From Bryoerythrophyllum caledonicum (lineage: Eukaryota > Streptophyta > Bryopsida > Pottiales > Pottiaceae), in contig OZ020526.1 of assembly GCA_963971425.1 (NCBI GenBank), forward strand, positions 6,847,976 through 6,911,975: a DNA stretch of 64,000 nt, given 5' to 3'. The notes under the pieces are model-generated. The model saw only the letters and a list, made by a program, of their open reading frames with translations. It was not told where the DNA came from and ran no database searches. This document shows positions 10,660 through 24,476 of this stretch, piece by piece. The position numbers and the translations under genes are program-made. Each line of letters begins with the position of its first letter. Position 1 is the stretch's first letter.

Positions 10660-11470
10660 GGGTTCCTTGGTACCAAGGAGCCATTTTGGCCCTCCAAAGT
10701 TTTGTGTAGTTTCAAAGTTAAACTATAAAAGAGGCAATAACTTGCTATAACTACTATGACCAAAACAAAAAAAAACTTGGAAATTACTATTGCGGAGTAG
10801 GAGCTGTACTTCATTGAAACTAAGACTTGGTGCATGTATATACTTATCGTCTTCCAGGTTTGCCTTGCACAAGAATTTGTATACATAATACAAGTGTTTG
10901 CAGTTCACCCACGCTTTGCGTTTGCCTAATGCGCCACTGCGATGAAGATTATAGTGGAAGCAAGAATTTTAGTGTTCAAAATTACATAAAAGTTTGGAGT
11001 GCCAAATGGGCACTTTGGTACCAAGGTGCCATTTTCCCCTCACTCAAATTGTAGTGGAAGCAAGAATTTTGTATTCAAATTTACGGAGAAGTTTGGAGTG
11101 CCAAATGGACAATTTGGATAACCCCTTAAGGAGAATTTTTCTTAATGGGCGACAACTTTTTCATATTATTTTAATAATATTTTATTTTTTTAATTTTTTT
11201 GGTTTTTTCCCTCAAGGCGCTCCTCGATACTGAGGAGCCTCTGAGCTAGGTTTTTTTTTCCTTCTTTTTTTTCACCCTCAGGGCGCTCCTCGGTACCGAG
11301 GAGCCCCACAATAGGTGGTTTTTTCTTTTTCGTTTTTTTTTTTTTTGCTTTTGCCCTCAGGGATCTCCTCGGTTTCGAGGTGCCCTTCGGCAGGTGGTGG
11401 TGGTGGTTTTTTTTTTTTGGATTCGCCCTCAGGACGCTCCTCAGTACCAAGGAGCCCCTCGGCTGGTTTC
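10660..11470. repeat. Palindrome cluster centred on GGTACC-type hairpins (array 1)
   Basis: At least six imperfect palindromes of the type CTCCTCGGTACCGAGGAG lie near 10,670, 11,018, 11,217, 11,282, 11,361 and 11,432. The last four are spaced 65-79 bp and are separated by T-rich tracts. They resemble the hairpins in the arrays at 35.7-36.3 kb and 47.7-48.7 kb, so this is one dispersed family. Confidence 0.75.
10779..10908 (-). pseudogene. Fragment of SWIM zinc-finger transposase C-terminus
   Basis: The minus strand encodes NCKHLYYVYKFLCKANLEDD followed by KYIHAPSLSFNEV. This matches in order the end of the SWIM domain and following block of the pseudogene at 36.3-40.0 kb (YCKHLYYIFLKICK, then FFIHAPTFSFNE). 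The upstream CxC part of the finger is missing, so only a ~40-codon relic remains. Confidence 0.65.
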
Positions 11471-11762
11471 TCTTTTTCTTTTTTTTCTTTTTTTAATTAA
11501 TATTTTAGAAGTTGCTATATTTTTTAAAACTATAAGCTGAGAAATCATTCATTTACATTCATCTATCTACATTCATCCATCTATCTACATTCATCCAAAT
11601 ATTCTCCAAACAATTTATTTCCGGGTTTTTAAATCCATTTTTTTCCCATTTTGAACTTTTTTCATACCACGGAAATAGGTCACAATGTAAAATTGTTTAT
11701 TGTAAATCATCCCAATTATGTGGTTATAGGGTGACCAAGTGAAAAAAATAAATTGCTTACGG

Positions 11763-11837
11763 CTCACTGCTCACCGCTCACTACTCACTGCTCACTGCTC
11801 ACTGCTCACTGCTCACTGCTCACTGCTCACTGCTCAC
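11763..11837 (+). repeat. 7-bp tandem repeat (CTCACTG)n
   Basis: About ten copies of CTCACTG, imperfect at the left end. It has the period of plant telomere repeat but not its sequence (TTTAGGG), so it is not telomeric. Confidence 0.9.
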
Positions 11838-12119
11838 ATTCTAGCATTCCAATTTCATGTTCTCTCTTCTCTATCCCTTGTTTTGACCACCCTTGTTTTT
11901 CCATGCTCTAGAATATGATAGTTTCCTTCTACATGAATACCACTGTATTGTTGAGTCTTTCCAACACATTATAAACTATTGAATGAATCCACCTTAAATT
12001 TACCTTTTAGTGCTTGGTTAACAATAGCCATGATTTGGAATTTGTATTGAACTTTTTCTTTGAGTTTCTTATAATTGAAATATATTGTCCAAATTAGTAT
12101 CTACTTTGACAAAGTTGAG
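11838..12119. other. AT-rich intergenic stretch
   Basis: No gene or recognisable repeat is seen. Confidence 0.4.
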
Positions 12120-12690
12120 TTCTATTCATAATCTAAAGTTTGGCAAAAATTTACACCACATCCAAAGTTTAATGGAATAGATTATAGTGTTTAAAGTTAA
12201 TATATAATTGTATTAAAAATTGTAGGTTTTGGAGGGTGCACCACTTTACCAATCTATGGAATCTTGCAAGAAAATTTATAAACCAAATAGAACTAGTTTA
12301 AGCATGCAATATGTTAATAGCTTGATGTTGACATATAAGATGCAAATTAAAGATTTATTATGATTTTCAGATTCTACCTACTTGATTATATACAAAGATG
12401 TTCCAAAATTATACAACTCAAAACAAAACTTCTCAGGTGATGAGAGAGATCAACAATCACACAACAATGAAGATCTTAAAGACAATCAAAGTTTTAGACC
12501 ATAACCACATTCCATGAATGTAAAATACAACATAGTAGGTGCATTAAGTTTGTAGGTATTCATTGTATTTGAGTGTATTTGATGTATCCAACAACACAAA
12601 CCTGTATGGTGGACATGGACTTTGTGGTGGAACAAACGGACACTTTATTCAGGCCGGTCCCCCTTTGCAAACCAAAATTATTCTTCTTCT
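12120..12690 (+). repeat. Dispersed repeat S, copy 1
   Basis: Shares, in inverted order, several blocks with 30,540-31,040. Examples are the GGAGGGTGCACCACTTTA block, GAGATCAACAATCACA, and GGTGGACATGGACTTTGTGG (same sense locally). No coding capacity is apparent. Probably an old mobile element of unknown class. Confidence 0.5.
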
Positions 12691-12880
12691 TCTTATCTAA
12701 CAACACGTTATGTGGTATTCCAAAAGTACTATAACTCCAAACCATGATCAGACTCTTGCAAAGTGTGCATGCAATGTGCATCAAGATTTGAATTTCAAAG
12801 TTGAGAATCTTGTTCGTCATGGTATCACCTAGATTGAGATTTTTCCGTCTCATTGATCCAACTATGGTCATGCGGCCATT

Positions 12881-14208
12881 CACTCCTAAAGGACCAAATG
12901 TCCCAAAATGAATTTTTAGAACTTTGGCAGGTTTCTATGGTGTCAACTTTCAACAATCATCTTTGAGATTCTTACCGTACATGGGCATTTCTAAAAGCTT
13001 TGAAAGAATACAATTTTTTTCTACATCCGGCATATGATGAAAAAGTAATGCTTCCAAAAATATCAAGCAGCTTGGGCAGTTTGCCAAGTTACTTAAAACA
13101 CAGTTTAAGAAAAATAAATTTGCAACCAATCAGTGTAACCTCCTTTGAGAATATAACCTCAGAATAGTGTCAAAACTTCACACCAAGAGGCATCAAAGTT
13201 TCCACGCAACGTGCAAAAAACCTTATAATCTCTCACATAAATAGGCACAAAATAAGATTTAAAAATTTTCACTTTTCTCCCTTTCTTGTTTCCTAACATA
13301 ATTATAATTTTTATGTTCATCATTTGGATTTCATACGAAAGTCAAATCACAAAGAAATAAAATGTATTTTGTGTAATTTTAGACCCCTTCTTGTTGCAAG
13401 ATTGCTAAACGCCTTTAATAAAAATAAAAAGAACTTCAAGGCATACAAGAGTGACTAGGCCTAGGACAATCTACAAGTAGATTAGATCATTACAAACATC
13501 ATTTACAAATTGGGCACATTTCATCGCAACTGGTCGTAACGGAAATCACTATAGTTTGCCCATTAGACTCCAGTGTACATTCTCACTGCATTTGTTGGAA
13601 GCGTACATATCCTCAAAACATAACTTAGGTCATGGATCAAACAAAGATGAAGTACCGGTCCACCAAATTTGCAAATTACTCCAAAAGTGACCTCCTATGG
13701 GCCTCTCATCCTTAAAGGATTAACATCCCTAAATTTATCATATTACATCACATAGATTGATGGTAAAAATTCGCAACTTTGCATAATGTAAACATTTCAT
13801 CACTTTTTTAGTAAGATGAATGCTAATCCTACTAAATCAGGGTGCAAAAAAATCATTGAAATATTTCAAATGCTATAATCTTCCCATTTGTGCGGTCAAA
13901 AATAATCTAAACAATCAATCTTCCCATTTGTGCGGTCAAAAATAATCTAAACAATCAATCTTCCCATTTGTGCAGTCAAAAATAATCTAAACAATCATTC
14001 TTCCCATTTGTGCAGTCAAAAATAATCTAAACAATGATGTATGTAGTACATAACAAGATCTTATGATTAGAAGTGGAATAAGATAATATTTAGTGTAAGC
14101 ATTTACAAAAAAAAAAGTGTGCTTAACACGAAGTATCATCTTCAGTGTAGTTTTTGGAGTTCTTTTTTCATTTTTTCATGAACATAATCGTGGTCCTCTA
14201 AGGGTTAA
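12881..14208 (+). mobile_element. TTAA-flanked element, diverged and expanded copy (copy F)
   Basis: Starts with CTCCTAAAGGACCAAATG and ends CTCTAAGGGTTAA, the family termini. It is longer than other copies (~1.3 kb), partly because of an internal 40-bp repeat expanded four times. It ends about 320 bp downstream of the COPB2 stop codon. Confidence 0.65.
13879..14038 (+). repeat. 40-bp tandem repeat, four copies
   Basis: Units beginning TCTTCCCATTTGTGCGGTCA start at 13,879, 13,919, 13,959 and 13,999; units 3-4 have CAG for CGG. The unit derives from the internal CCGTGCGGTCAAAG region of the surrounding element, so it is a local expansion. Confidence 0.9.
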
Positions 14209-14531
14209 GGTTTTGATAGGACTCTCTTTCATATTGAAAAGTGAAAAGCATGCGCACTTCAAGCTAGCACAAAAATATTGCTCAAAACGGAGGTTCTCGT
14301 CTCACAGTCGTGAAATTATGAGGCATCTACATGTGGACATAGCAGAATTAACACCCTGCAAAAGTGAAGAAATTTCTAATGCTCCAATACTGGCAAAGTG
14401 CGTGTTCCTAAGTATGATCCAGGGCAAGTAATGCTATATAATGGGATATTCCTATAACAATGATGTATGGAGAAATGCCAACTAATCCACTTACAAAAAA
14501 CGAGAGAGGAACTATGTCAGAAAATTTACAC

Positions 14532-17500
14532 CTAGTCATCATCTGCTGACGGTTTTTCATCTCCATCATCCGCTGACGGTGTTTCATCTCCATCATCCGC
14601 TGACGGTGTTTCATCTCCATCAACCGCTTCCTCCACCTCCTCGCCCTGTGATTCAACAATGTGTTCTGGGTCCTTGAAAACTTCAACTTGTTCATGAGCT
14701 CCTTCCCCTAGTACATCCTCAACGAAATCCTCACCCTAAAATAACCAGGAAAAAAAACAATTAACAAGCGTAATTCTTAGTTTAACACCCTTCCACGAAA
14801 GCTTGGTTGCAACTTCTGTAGTTAGTAACCATAGCTTGATCTACGTTAAAAGGACATCTCATCAGTCATCAACTGGTGTTTTAATCCGATATTTTATAAA
14901 AAGGAGCCAGAAATCAATGTAGCGTGTACCTCCTGCAAACCATGGCCATTTTCAGCAGGCTCATCCCCATTGATGTCCAGGCCTTGTAAATCTTCAGTCA
15001 ACTCTTCATCAACCCCATTGATGTAGCTCAGATATTTTGATGCGGGAATGGACTGGCTCCTGGTAAGCAATAACCAGACATACGATGTCTTAATACATGC
15101 ATCAAGAACTGTTCCATGGTTGGGTACATATGGGAGACAAAACGATAGCAACTACTTCGTAATCTTGCTTACCTTTGCTCCCTCAGACTGATTTCAGCAG
15201 CCAAGGCAGCTTCCCAGTCTGGGAACAGGTTGGGGTATTCTTCTGGATCTGCCAAGGATTCTGCAGCCTTTTGATTGATCTGTCCGCATGAACGAGAAAC
15301 AATGAAAATTAAACACCAACCACAAGTACATGTTTAACACGATATTGGGAATTTTTATCAGATTGGGACTATTTTCAATCTAGTATCTGCTAGGCAACTG
15401 ACCATGAGATGAAAATCTGCAATCTTCTGAATACTGTGTTGTTTGTGATTCATAATAGTTCTCATCTAATCGTGAATGTACAGTAGGGTGCCAAAAGTGA
15501 CAAGGGATGGTAAGCTTGAACGTTTTGATACAGTACCTTCTTCAGATCATTGCGCCACAGAGCAACTATTCTGGACACTTGGCTTGGTAGGTAGGTTCGT
15601 GCCATAAACGCAGCTTCGGGAATTCGATTGCTGCACAACAGATTGATCGCACAACATTAAATGCATGTATAGAGATCAAGATCTATTAACAGTGCATTCG
15701 TGAGAACCTCCCAATGACCTCATATAACACTAGTTCCTGTTGCTAGTCTAAGTCATTCCAGGCATCCTCGCTTTTCTTATCGTCGACCCTAAAGAAAAAT
15801 GAGCGCCTCACGCTGGATACCAATCAACTTCCTTGCGGGACTCGGATGTAGGTAGCCTCGAGATAACCCTTTCAAAGCTTGACATGTTGAATATTGAAAA
15901 ATCTCTTACCTTTCTATGAGCAATTCAATACACTCTTCAACCTTCCCAAGGAGGAACAACGATACAAAGGCGACATTATTTTTGCCATTCTTCCGAGCTG
16001 AGGCAATGAGCGTTTCTAGTCCCTCAGCATCGCCAAGAGCCGAATAGAGCAGCAGCAAACCGCTCAAGTCTTTAGCATGCCGCAGGCATTCCTCTGCAAC
16101 ATCCAACTGCAATCACGCAGGACAACCACACAGAATAAATTCTAAAGCCTGGATGAAACTTCGCCACGCAAATCTTAACAAGACCGAGAGTAAACATTGT
16201 ACCTTTCCAGCAGACATTGCCATTTCTCCCAGTTGCTTCCACTTGGACTCGCTGTGTGATTCCTCAGCGATGGTCTAAATCAGACAACCACAAATACAAT
16301 CAGTCCACTGTGAATTGACATGGTATTCCAAAATGACCACAATATTCCACTAGACACCATGAACCTCAAGCTGCATTTCAATACGAGTCAAGCACAGTCC
16401 TTGAATCATGATAATCATATACTAGGAGATAATACGTCACCTTTGCCACATCAAGCTTGCCAAGCTGCACAGCGAGCTCGAACTTGTAATCAGGGTCTGT
16501 AGCAACATTGAGAGCATCTTCAACCATTCCACGTGTCTCCAAAAAGCGTGCAACACTGTCATTCCAACACGTTTGAGTCAGAGGTTGATTCATTGTCAAA
16601 TAGCATGATCCGTTTATAAATGGGAATTGAGAGAGAAGCAATATAGAAATGACACAGAAGACATGGTGGAGAACTCTAGAATAATACAGAAACTCTCCAG
16701 AAGAAGGATATCGTACCTGTTCATTTGCTCCTTCGGAATTGTGGGGAGCACTTCTTCTGCTCTTTCGTAATCCTCTCGCAATATCAAAGTCTTATACTCG
16801 ATCAAACTGAGAAGCAGCGTGTAGCTCATGATGCTAGAAATTCCAAGAACATACATTACTGAGTCAGTATAGCGATTGGTAACTCGCAGCAATCCCAAGT
16901 ACTTCTGAAAAGCGAATGGACATTTCTCATTTCAGTGTACTTGGCACCTGGGTAGATATTCAAAGAGGGCGTAAACATGGCAACGCAAAACAACCCAGCC
17001 TGATTCTTTCTTTCATTACAGAACTAGTGCTTTGTCTTTGGATTACAACGGACGATTTTACTTACTTGAACTCCTTGTCAATAAGGTACACTCGACTTTG
17101 ATTGGCCAAGTACCCGAGCAGGTACATTGGTCGGTCCAGATGGAACATTGTGGTCACCTGTTAAAGCAAGCCCGAGATAAGAAGATATTAGTGAAGCTTA
17201 GAAAGCCACCGCATGTCAAGCAAGACCTGTCCATGTGAACGTTAGCTAGCTCCATCTACATCATGACTTACCTCTCCACCAACACAGTAATTTAAACGCC
17301 AGGCTGAGTTGTTGTAGATGAAACAGTCGCCAACCCAAACACCAGTCCTGACGCGCTCGGGGATTTCATGAAGTAGTTCAAATGCATCCTCTACCCCTTG
17401 CTCGTCTACAGGTTGACCACTTTCCAAATACGATGTTACAACATCTTTCTGAAATATCACAACACGATTCTGTTAATCAATCACCCCCAAAACACGACCA

Positions 17501-20500
17501 TAGAACGACATGAGACCAAATAGAGAACATAAAATTAAGTTGAAGATATGAGACCACGCCGAAGTAACTGAACAAGCGAAAGCCCATCTTATATTTTGGG
17601 CATGTCTCAGCGACACTGAATACTTACGTTGTACTTGAGGATGTAAAATGAGTTGTCGCTGGCAATCGTAACCAGATCTCCACCGTCAGACCAGTAGACG
17701 TCCTGAAACCAGAAAGTCCTCGTTATCAACATTGAACCTTGACCTTGCAGGCAAGGAAAAGTACTACAAACTGAATCCAGGGTGTTTGCATTTACGTGTA
17801 GAATATTACCTTCACAACAACATCAATCCTGCGAACCACTCTGCATTCTGCCCAATCATAAAAACAGATAAACTCGTTGGTTCGCACTGCAAGCAAGGTT
17901 CCACCAAAAATGCCTTCGGCAGAAAATGTGGGTCGGATGCTTTTTCTCTCCTGCAAGAAGAAAATATACTCAACATATGCAAATCCACAATGGAAAATCC
18001 TCAACCCAGGACTCAAGAGTTCTCAATAAGATACCTCGAAAAGATCTAAATGGCTTCATCCCACTGCAACTCTTTATTCATGGCCGCTATCCATGACCTA
18101 GAAAGAGGTTCTCTGATAATTGCAACAACGCACCTGAAAAGACTTGTTGAAGATCTTGATCTTTGAAGTACTTTCTCGCACAGCATATTCACCATCGTTT
18201 GACCAAACAAACTCCAAGGCAGAGCCAAAGGACCTGTTCCTCCAAGCAAGAGCGGTGTAGATAATGTACTCCCCGTCACCGCATACAACCACAAACCTCC
18301 CATTTGGGTTGTGTTCCAAGCTCTGCATCGCAAAACAAAAATGCCATGGGAAGTGACTACCAATAAGCTTTACAGTTCCACATAATGAAAGAGCATATAA
18401 CCTGCCCTACACCTAAAGCCCGTCAGAGTCAGTGTAGCCCAAGGGATCTATAAGCTACTGACACGCTGAATCTATAGAAGATGATGAAATATACAACATA
18501 ATTGCCTCTCAATTGTTCAAGCAATCTATGAAGTTAAGAGTGTAGGTGATAATGGATTTTGTAACCGCAAGATGCAAATGCAAGGCTGCTAGAGCTCAGA
18601 GATACTGATCATCTTTATAAGGAAATGCCTAATATTAAGAAGGTACAGCAGAGCCTCAACCTCAAGTAAAGAGATCCCACCTGAGGATAAAGGTCGCAGC
18701 TTCCAAGCTCTTTGACTGCTAAAGGTAATCGTTCTCCATCTGTGACCTGTTACATCAAGTGCAAGCTCTTAGCAATGTCCACGTTCAAAGTTACAAATGG
18801 AATCAACTAGTACACAAGATGCCTAATCCATCATTGAAACAAATAAGAAGGTTGAGCTTAGATGGCGTTGTTGCAAACCTCAAAATCTGCTGGAACTGCT
18901 TTGATGTTCACAGTCTGAATTTCATTATGTTTAGCCCATATGATCTTGCCGCTGTTGTCCATGCTGGCAACAGGTTCCTCACGTCCAAGTTTGATCATGA
19001 TAGTGCCCTCATCGTAGCCAATAGCAACCCTGCACAAAGTAGAGTGATTATAGTCAACACCATGAAGAATGATGGCAAAACATGGGAACAGAACCAGCAA
19101 ATTCAAACTCTCAAACAAGAAATAATGAAAAGCCTGGCAAGAGCAGAGTTACATCAAATGTGGAATCAATCTTCATTGACTCAGAAAGTCAACTTACCTG
19201 TGAGAGCCCTTAATATAGCCGATAGTCCACACTCGCTCCAAACCATAATTTAGAGTATTCTCCAATCTATGATGCGCATACAGAAAAAGCCATAGTAACT
19301 GTTAGAACAGTGGGAATCAATCCTCACAAATTGTATCTATCCCCACACTAATCAATCAATTGCAAGCACCATGCAACAACATAACTTCGCACCTGAGGGG
19401 CTTACAATGTATACACAAAATTTCAGAACTAAAGAAAATTTCTAGGAAAAGGCACGACGCAATCACCTATAGGTAGTTGCATGCCAGATGCGTACTGTCC
19501 CGTCTTCTGAGCCTGTCATAATAATAGGCAGCTCTGGGTGGAAGGCTACAGCTGACACATTGTGTGTATGTCCCTCAAGCGTTTGAACGCAGCTCTTGGT
19601 CTGGTAATCCCAAACCTGCTCCATTACATAGGCATGACATTAGTACTTCCCAGACCAGTATAGTTCAGCGTGAAACAATGCCAGAGTTAATAATTCTATG
19701 TCAGAAAAAGCAGTGAAGAGAACAGTGATTTCCTTGGAGCACTTCGTAAATAAACCATTGCCGTTTGTAATAACATTGAGGTGCAGAATCAAGCACGTAA
19801 AGGTTACCTTCGCAGTTTGATCATCTGAACCAGTAACGAGGTATGGTCGATCACCACCGCTGAAATACTCCACGCAATTCACACCTTTCTGATGAGCTTC
19901 TAGAGTAAAGTTGGGCTCAGGTGACCCCAAGTTCCAGATCTGATTACAAAGCAAGCCAAGCATGAAAACCATTCGATTCTTCATGCACTTTGAAAAAAAA
20001 TCTCTACAAGGCAAAAACTAACACATCAACTACAAGGAAATATACATGTTGCTAATAACAGTAAAACAGTCTACAACTAAGACCTCCTTGACAATACAAT
20101 CTAGATGAGATAAGCGACAGTACAATACCTTGATTGTACGATCCAACGAAGCACTGGCAAAGGTGTTGTTGTCCTTGGGATTGATGGTCACTTGCATGAC
20201 ATAATGAGAATGCCCTTCAAAAACTTGAGTGCAAGCCCATCCCTTGTCCCAGTCCCACAGCTTAATGAGCATGTCGTCCGATGAAGACAGTACACAGGGC
20301 AGAGTAGGATGAACAGCAATGCTACGAATGTAGTCAGTGTGAGCCTCGAACTGTTTCACTTTGTCCATGGTGTTGTAATTGTACACCCGAATGAACATGT
20401 CGTCTGCACCGGCCACAACCCACTGCTTGCGCGCTATAAACTTGGCCGATCGCACTGCCACCGAAGAACAACAACACAGAACACTTAGAGAACACATAGA

Positions 20501-22287
20501 GAACACACCATTCAACTGGTTAAAAGAAGGTTCAAAAGTATCAGCAGTGCAACACCATTACAACACCACTACATATCTAATTTAAATAGACACCCTGCAG
20601 CAACCATAGTAAGTCTGTATATCATTGAAAAAGTGTTCCTAGCTGACGAAAAGTATTGGCATCTAAATGATTAAGCTCTTCAAAAATCTAAAATCCTGTG
20701 CCTGTAACGCCTAATAGAATGTACCTGGTAGCTCTGTAACCTCGAAAGACTTCACAAGAGTCTGTAACAAACAAAAAAGTGATGTTAGGAGCGCGTAAAC
20801 CAGAAACGAAAAACGTAATAACATGGCATATTATGCCAATGACCAGTAAAATATCTCTATTATAAAAAGATTATGAGCATGGCCATATGATTTCATTCGT
20901 CTCACCTGATTTTGATGATTCCAGATGCATACACTGCCCGTATACAAAGCAGCAAGTATCCTAAAGCAATCAATCCAACACTGTAACTTTAGAAAACCCT
21001 TCTCGCACGACAAACAAAAGCTCTAGATCGATCAGTACACGCTGAATGAACGAATTTTAGCAAATTACACTGAGTGCCCACAAATTTCAGATCAACATGA
21101 ATATTCTCAGAGAAGCACATGATACTAAGCCAGAGATTCAAAATGCATTTTAGATAACAGATGCTTTAGCCACTTAACCCTTAAACGTCAGAACGGCCCA
21201 CTGGTGACCACAGTATTCTACATGTATGGTGTCGTATTTGAACATGATATTCAGATTGATTGAAATGACCTTCAAATGAAAGATGTTACTTGAAGAATCT
21301 TCAATCCAAAAGTGTAAGAGGCTTGCTAAAGTGTTTGATTCATTTTTTGTATTCCACAGAGCAAAATACGTGTCTGTGCCTGTATATATGGTTCCCGACT
21401 GACGTATTACATTAAGACTGCTCATGTACAAACACCAAGCCCATGTAAACAATGTGTCAAACATGCTTAAAAATGCAGACGGTAGGAAATAGTACCATGG
21501 TTCAGTAGGGTGAATATCCACTGACTTCACCCGATCCGACCTTTGCGCAAGTTTCCGCTGTTTAGATCAAAACGAGGGTAGAACAATTCACTCAGCGATC
21601 AATCATCCACAATATCAACATGATGCCAAAAATAAAATAATAAAATAATAGACTACCACAGAAGAAACGAGTGAGAGAGAGGACCTTGATATCCAGGCGG
21701 AGCGGCTGTCATCACATCCCACGCCCACCAAATCATCGTCAAAACCAAGATGAGAAGAACAAGCTATCAAAAATGACATAAAAATCAACCATGGCATAGT
21801 ATCATCCTCTAATTCAATCAACAAGCCATAACCTAAGATGATGTGATACCATTAGAATTCTAACCATCCTAGAATGTACACCAGTACTCACGCAATCAAC
21901 ACATGACTTTCCTTCCCCAATCAACTCCCACATTAACCCTAAAACACTCAACAAGCTCAAGTACAGGAGCTCCAATGCAGCAGCTCCTACACTAGAGGCG
22001 CAAATCAAACCCTAATACTCATCATCTCATGCTTAATCTCCACCATTCTCCGCTAGAAAGATCGGACTACATTGCTATCCGAAACCCTAACGCTCCTCTA
22101 ACCCTACTACCCCCAAACACACAGACATACACACATTGTTTGCACACCCTAAGAGGCAGATCAAGGAAGAATCCAGATGCTCTACTGATATATGAGATCG
22201 ACGACGGCTGCGATTGCAGGATACGAGCCCAAAGGAGGCGAGCAAGAGGTCGTTGGAAGCGGGGAGAAGAGGAGCGTTGCGTACCAT
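14532..22287 (-). CDS. COPB2: Coatomer subunit beta' (beta'-COP), 24 exons, 926 aa
   Basis: Subunit of the COPI coat, acting on Golgi-ER retrograde vesicles and cargo selection. The first exon contributes only ATG (22,285-22,287); exon 2 (21,685-21,705) gives PLRLDIK. CDS exons: 21,496-21,557; 20,906-20,960; 20,725-20,761; 20,129-20,454; 19,808-19,939; 19,467-19,615; 19,198-19,266; 18,879-19,029; 18,681-18,746; 18,134-18,322; 17,810-17,950; 17,628-17,702; 17,272-17,448; 17,066-17,157; 16,717-16,833; 16,441-16,555; 16,203-16,274; 15,910-16,106; 15,537-15,630; 15,173-15,279; 14,930-15,059; 14,532-14,735. All introns are GT-AG and the joined frame stays open. WD40 repeats occupy roughly residues 10-260 ([20 protein letters not shown]), followed by the coatomer WD-associated region ([15 protein letters not shown]). 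Length matches plant homologues (about 910-930 aa). The acidic tail ends in a 9-residue repeat. Stop is TAG. Confidence 0.97.
14535..14622 (-). repeat. 27-bp coding repeat in COPB2 tail
   Basis: Three in-frame copies of GDETPSADD (the last GDEKPSADD) form the extreme C-terminus of beta'-COP. Plant homologues have acidic, variable tails, so this is a lineage-specific expansion in a tolerant region. Confidence 0.85.
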
Positions 22288-23317
22288 GGCTGGAAGCGGG
22301 GCTGCGAGGGGGGTTGGCGACTACGGAGGCCGTGGCGATGGATTGGAGTGAGCTGCGATCTCTTGCTGCAAACTTCAGGAATCCGCGCAATCGTTTCTAG
22401 TTTCTAAGTTCTGGAGGACGACGACCGAAACGCGTCACGGATTCTAAAACCGATAGTATCTACAAATAAGGTACATAAATAACGAAAGTGTTGGTTTTGG
22501 GTGGGGTGACGGATTTTGGTTGTCTTCCTCGCTGATTGCTGCAGACGAAGTCGTGGGAGTCATGGTCGTGAGCTTGTTGAAGGACGGACGGAGACGGATC
22601 GTTCGTTCGTGATGGTTCTGTTCGTTCAGTGGTGACCCCCCATAACCGATAACTCAAGCAATGTGCATATATGGAGAGAGGAAAGAATTATAAATTTATT
22701 TTTCAGTGATAGGCAACGGAATTGTGATTTCTTTTTCAGTCATTTTATTTATTTTTCCGATGAAATGTGAATAAGTAATAAATTTTTTAAGTGTGTTGTC
22801 ATGTATGATGCCAATCAATATCCTCCGTAAGCACTGCCCAAAAGTAAGGGGTCATGAGTTATAGTGAACCATTATTTGAATGGGTGAATGGGTGAATGGG
22901 TGGTAATGGGATGGAAGTGGGTGGAATAGACCCCAATTTTATAGATGTTGGAGATGGGATTTTGGTTGGTTACCGGGGAGGTTTCTTGAATGACGGTGAC
23001 AATGGCCAGTTTTCCATTTTATTATTTTAAATGATTGGGTACTTACGCATTAACTTAACTACTCTATTAGTTCACTTGACATTCTTTTACTTCTAAATAT
23101 GCTCTATCTTGTAAAATTAGTTTAAATTATTCATATTACCTTACCATATTAGGCCCAAGGTGTACCTGTTGGGTTGATGAAAACAATAATATCTTGATCA
23201 ATATATATCATGCCTCATTCATTCACCCATTCATTGTATCTCATTGTATACACCCACTCATTTTATCTCTGTATATAGTAGAATAATTGAGAAAATTGTA
23301 ACCTAAACGATAACTGA
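22288..23317. other. COPB2 upstream region with direct repeat
   Basis: Contains the COPB2 5' leader/promoter (minus strand) and, at 22,640-22,960, a segment matching 32,925-33,220 in the same orientation, with TGTGCATATATGGAGAGAGG as the best-kept block. A short (GGGTGAAT)n run lies near 22,878-22,903. Telo-box motifs AAACCCTAA at 22,007-22,015 and 22,082-22,090 lie inside COPB2 intron 1. No other gene is seen. Confidence 0.55.
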
Positions 23318-23913
23318 GGGCCGCTTCACACTATGCCCAAGTCGAGAGGTTGACCGTCAAAATGAGTGGCCAAACTATGGCGAGAGGCCAAACTTTTTTG
23401 CCAAAAAAATACATTAAATAATATAGATTGAAGGTTTGGCCGGTCGTGGTGTGAAGCCCCAAAGGCCAAGTCCAAAGTCCAAACCCCATATCATTACTCC
23501 AAAAAAAATCAGCCCAAAAAAATCAGCCAATCAAAATCAACTAAAAAAATTAGCCCAAAAAAAATCAGCCAAAAAAATCAGCCAAAAAGAAATTAGCCAA
23601 AAAAAATCAGCCCCAAAAATCCGGTCTCTTTCATCTAATGGTCTAGATCTTGTCACTTTTTGATTATTTTAATAAAAAAAATCGATGGACTCTTGATTGT
23701 AGTTTGGGTCGAGCAAAATGGGCGACCCAAGTTTTGCTCGAGAGGCCGTCGCTTTGGCGCCAAAACTACCCAAAAGTGTTGCCATGTAGGACGACGGCCT
23801 TTGGAGTTTGGGCACAAGTGTGAAGGCCCAAAGTCCGGACTTTGGCCATTCTACCAATCTCATTGGTGGAAATCGACGGCCTCTCAACTTGGCCACCAAG
23901 TGCGCAGCGGCCC
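23318..23913. mobile_element. PIF/Harbinger-like MITE, copy 1
   Basis: Inverted ends GGGCCGCTTCACAC / GTGCGCAGCGGCCC, flanked by the 3-bp direct repeat TGA (23,315-23,317 and 23,914-23,916). A 3-bp duplication with GGGCC termini suggests PIF/Harbinger. The interior contains A-rich repeats of CAGCCAAAAAAAT type and no transposase. Confidence 0.75.
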
Positions 23914-24476
23914 TGAAGTGCATCATTTTGGAATTGCATATAAAACACGTCACATCGTTGGTTCGTTCAAAAAAGGCAACGAAAGTGTGGAAAATGAGGT
24001 ATCCAAGTACCCATTTAAATCTTGATACGCAATGAAGTCATGTTTTGAAACGAGTTTGTGTGACATGGAGGACTTGAAGAAAATAGAGGCTTGGGAACTT
24101 GAGGGAAGTAGGGTCTTGAGGGACTTAAGGGAAATGAGGACTTAGAGGACCAAATAGGGAAGTAGGAATTACCCTTGCACTGTAAGCAATAAGATTAGCA
24201 GCTAATCTAGGCTACTCTAATAGATGACGTTGTAAATGGAACTAATTGAACATTCAATAAATATATACTATAATTAAATTTTAATATTATTAAAGACATG
24301 ATAACTAGCAACCATTCTTCATTTTAGATTTTATTACTTCATCAATTTATGAAAAGCCTCAAAAGCTGTACACATGTGGCATGAAATAAATAATAAATGC
24401 TTCATTTGATGCCATTAATTTCTTCATCAATGGTTATAGTTTCTCAACTCTTCACACAACTTATACATAAATATTA

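Noticed and set aside
11763-11837. Interstitial telomere
   Set aside because: The period is 7 bp, but the unit CTCACTG is not the plant telomere sequence.
14408-14695. Met/Arg/Lys repeat frame at the COPB2 3' end
   Set aside because: Frame-shifted reading of the GDETPSADD-coding repeat; the COPB2 frame explains the sequence.
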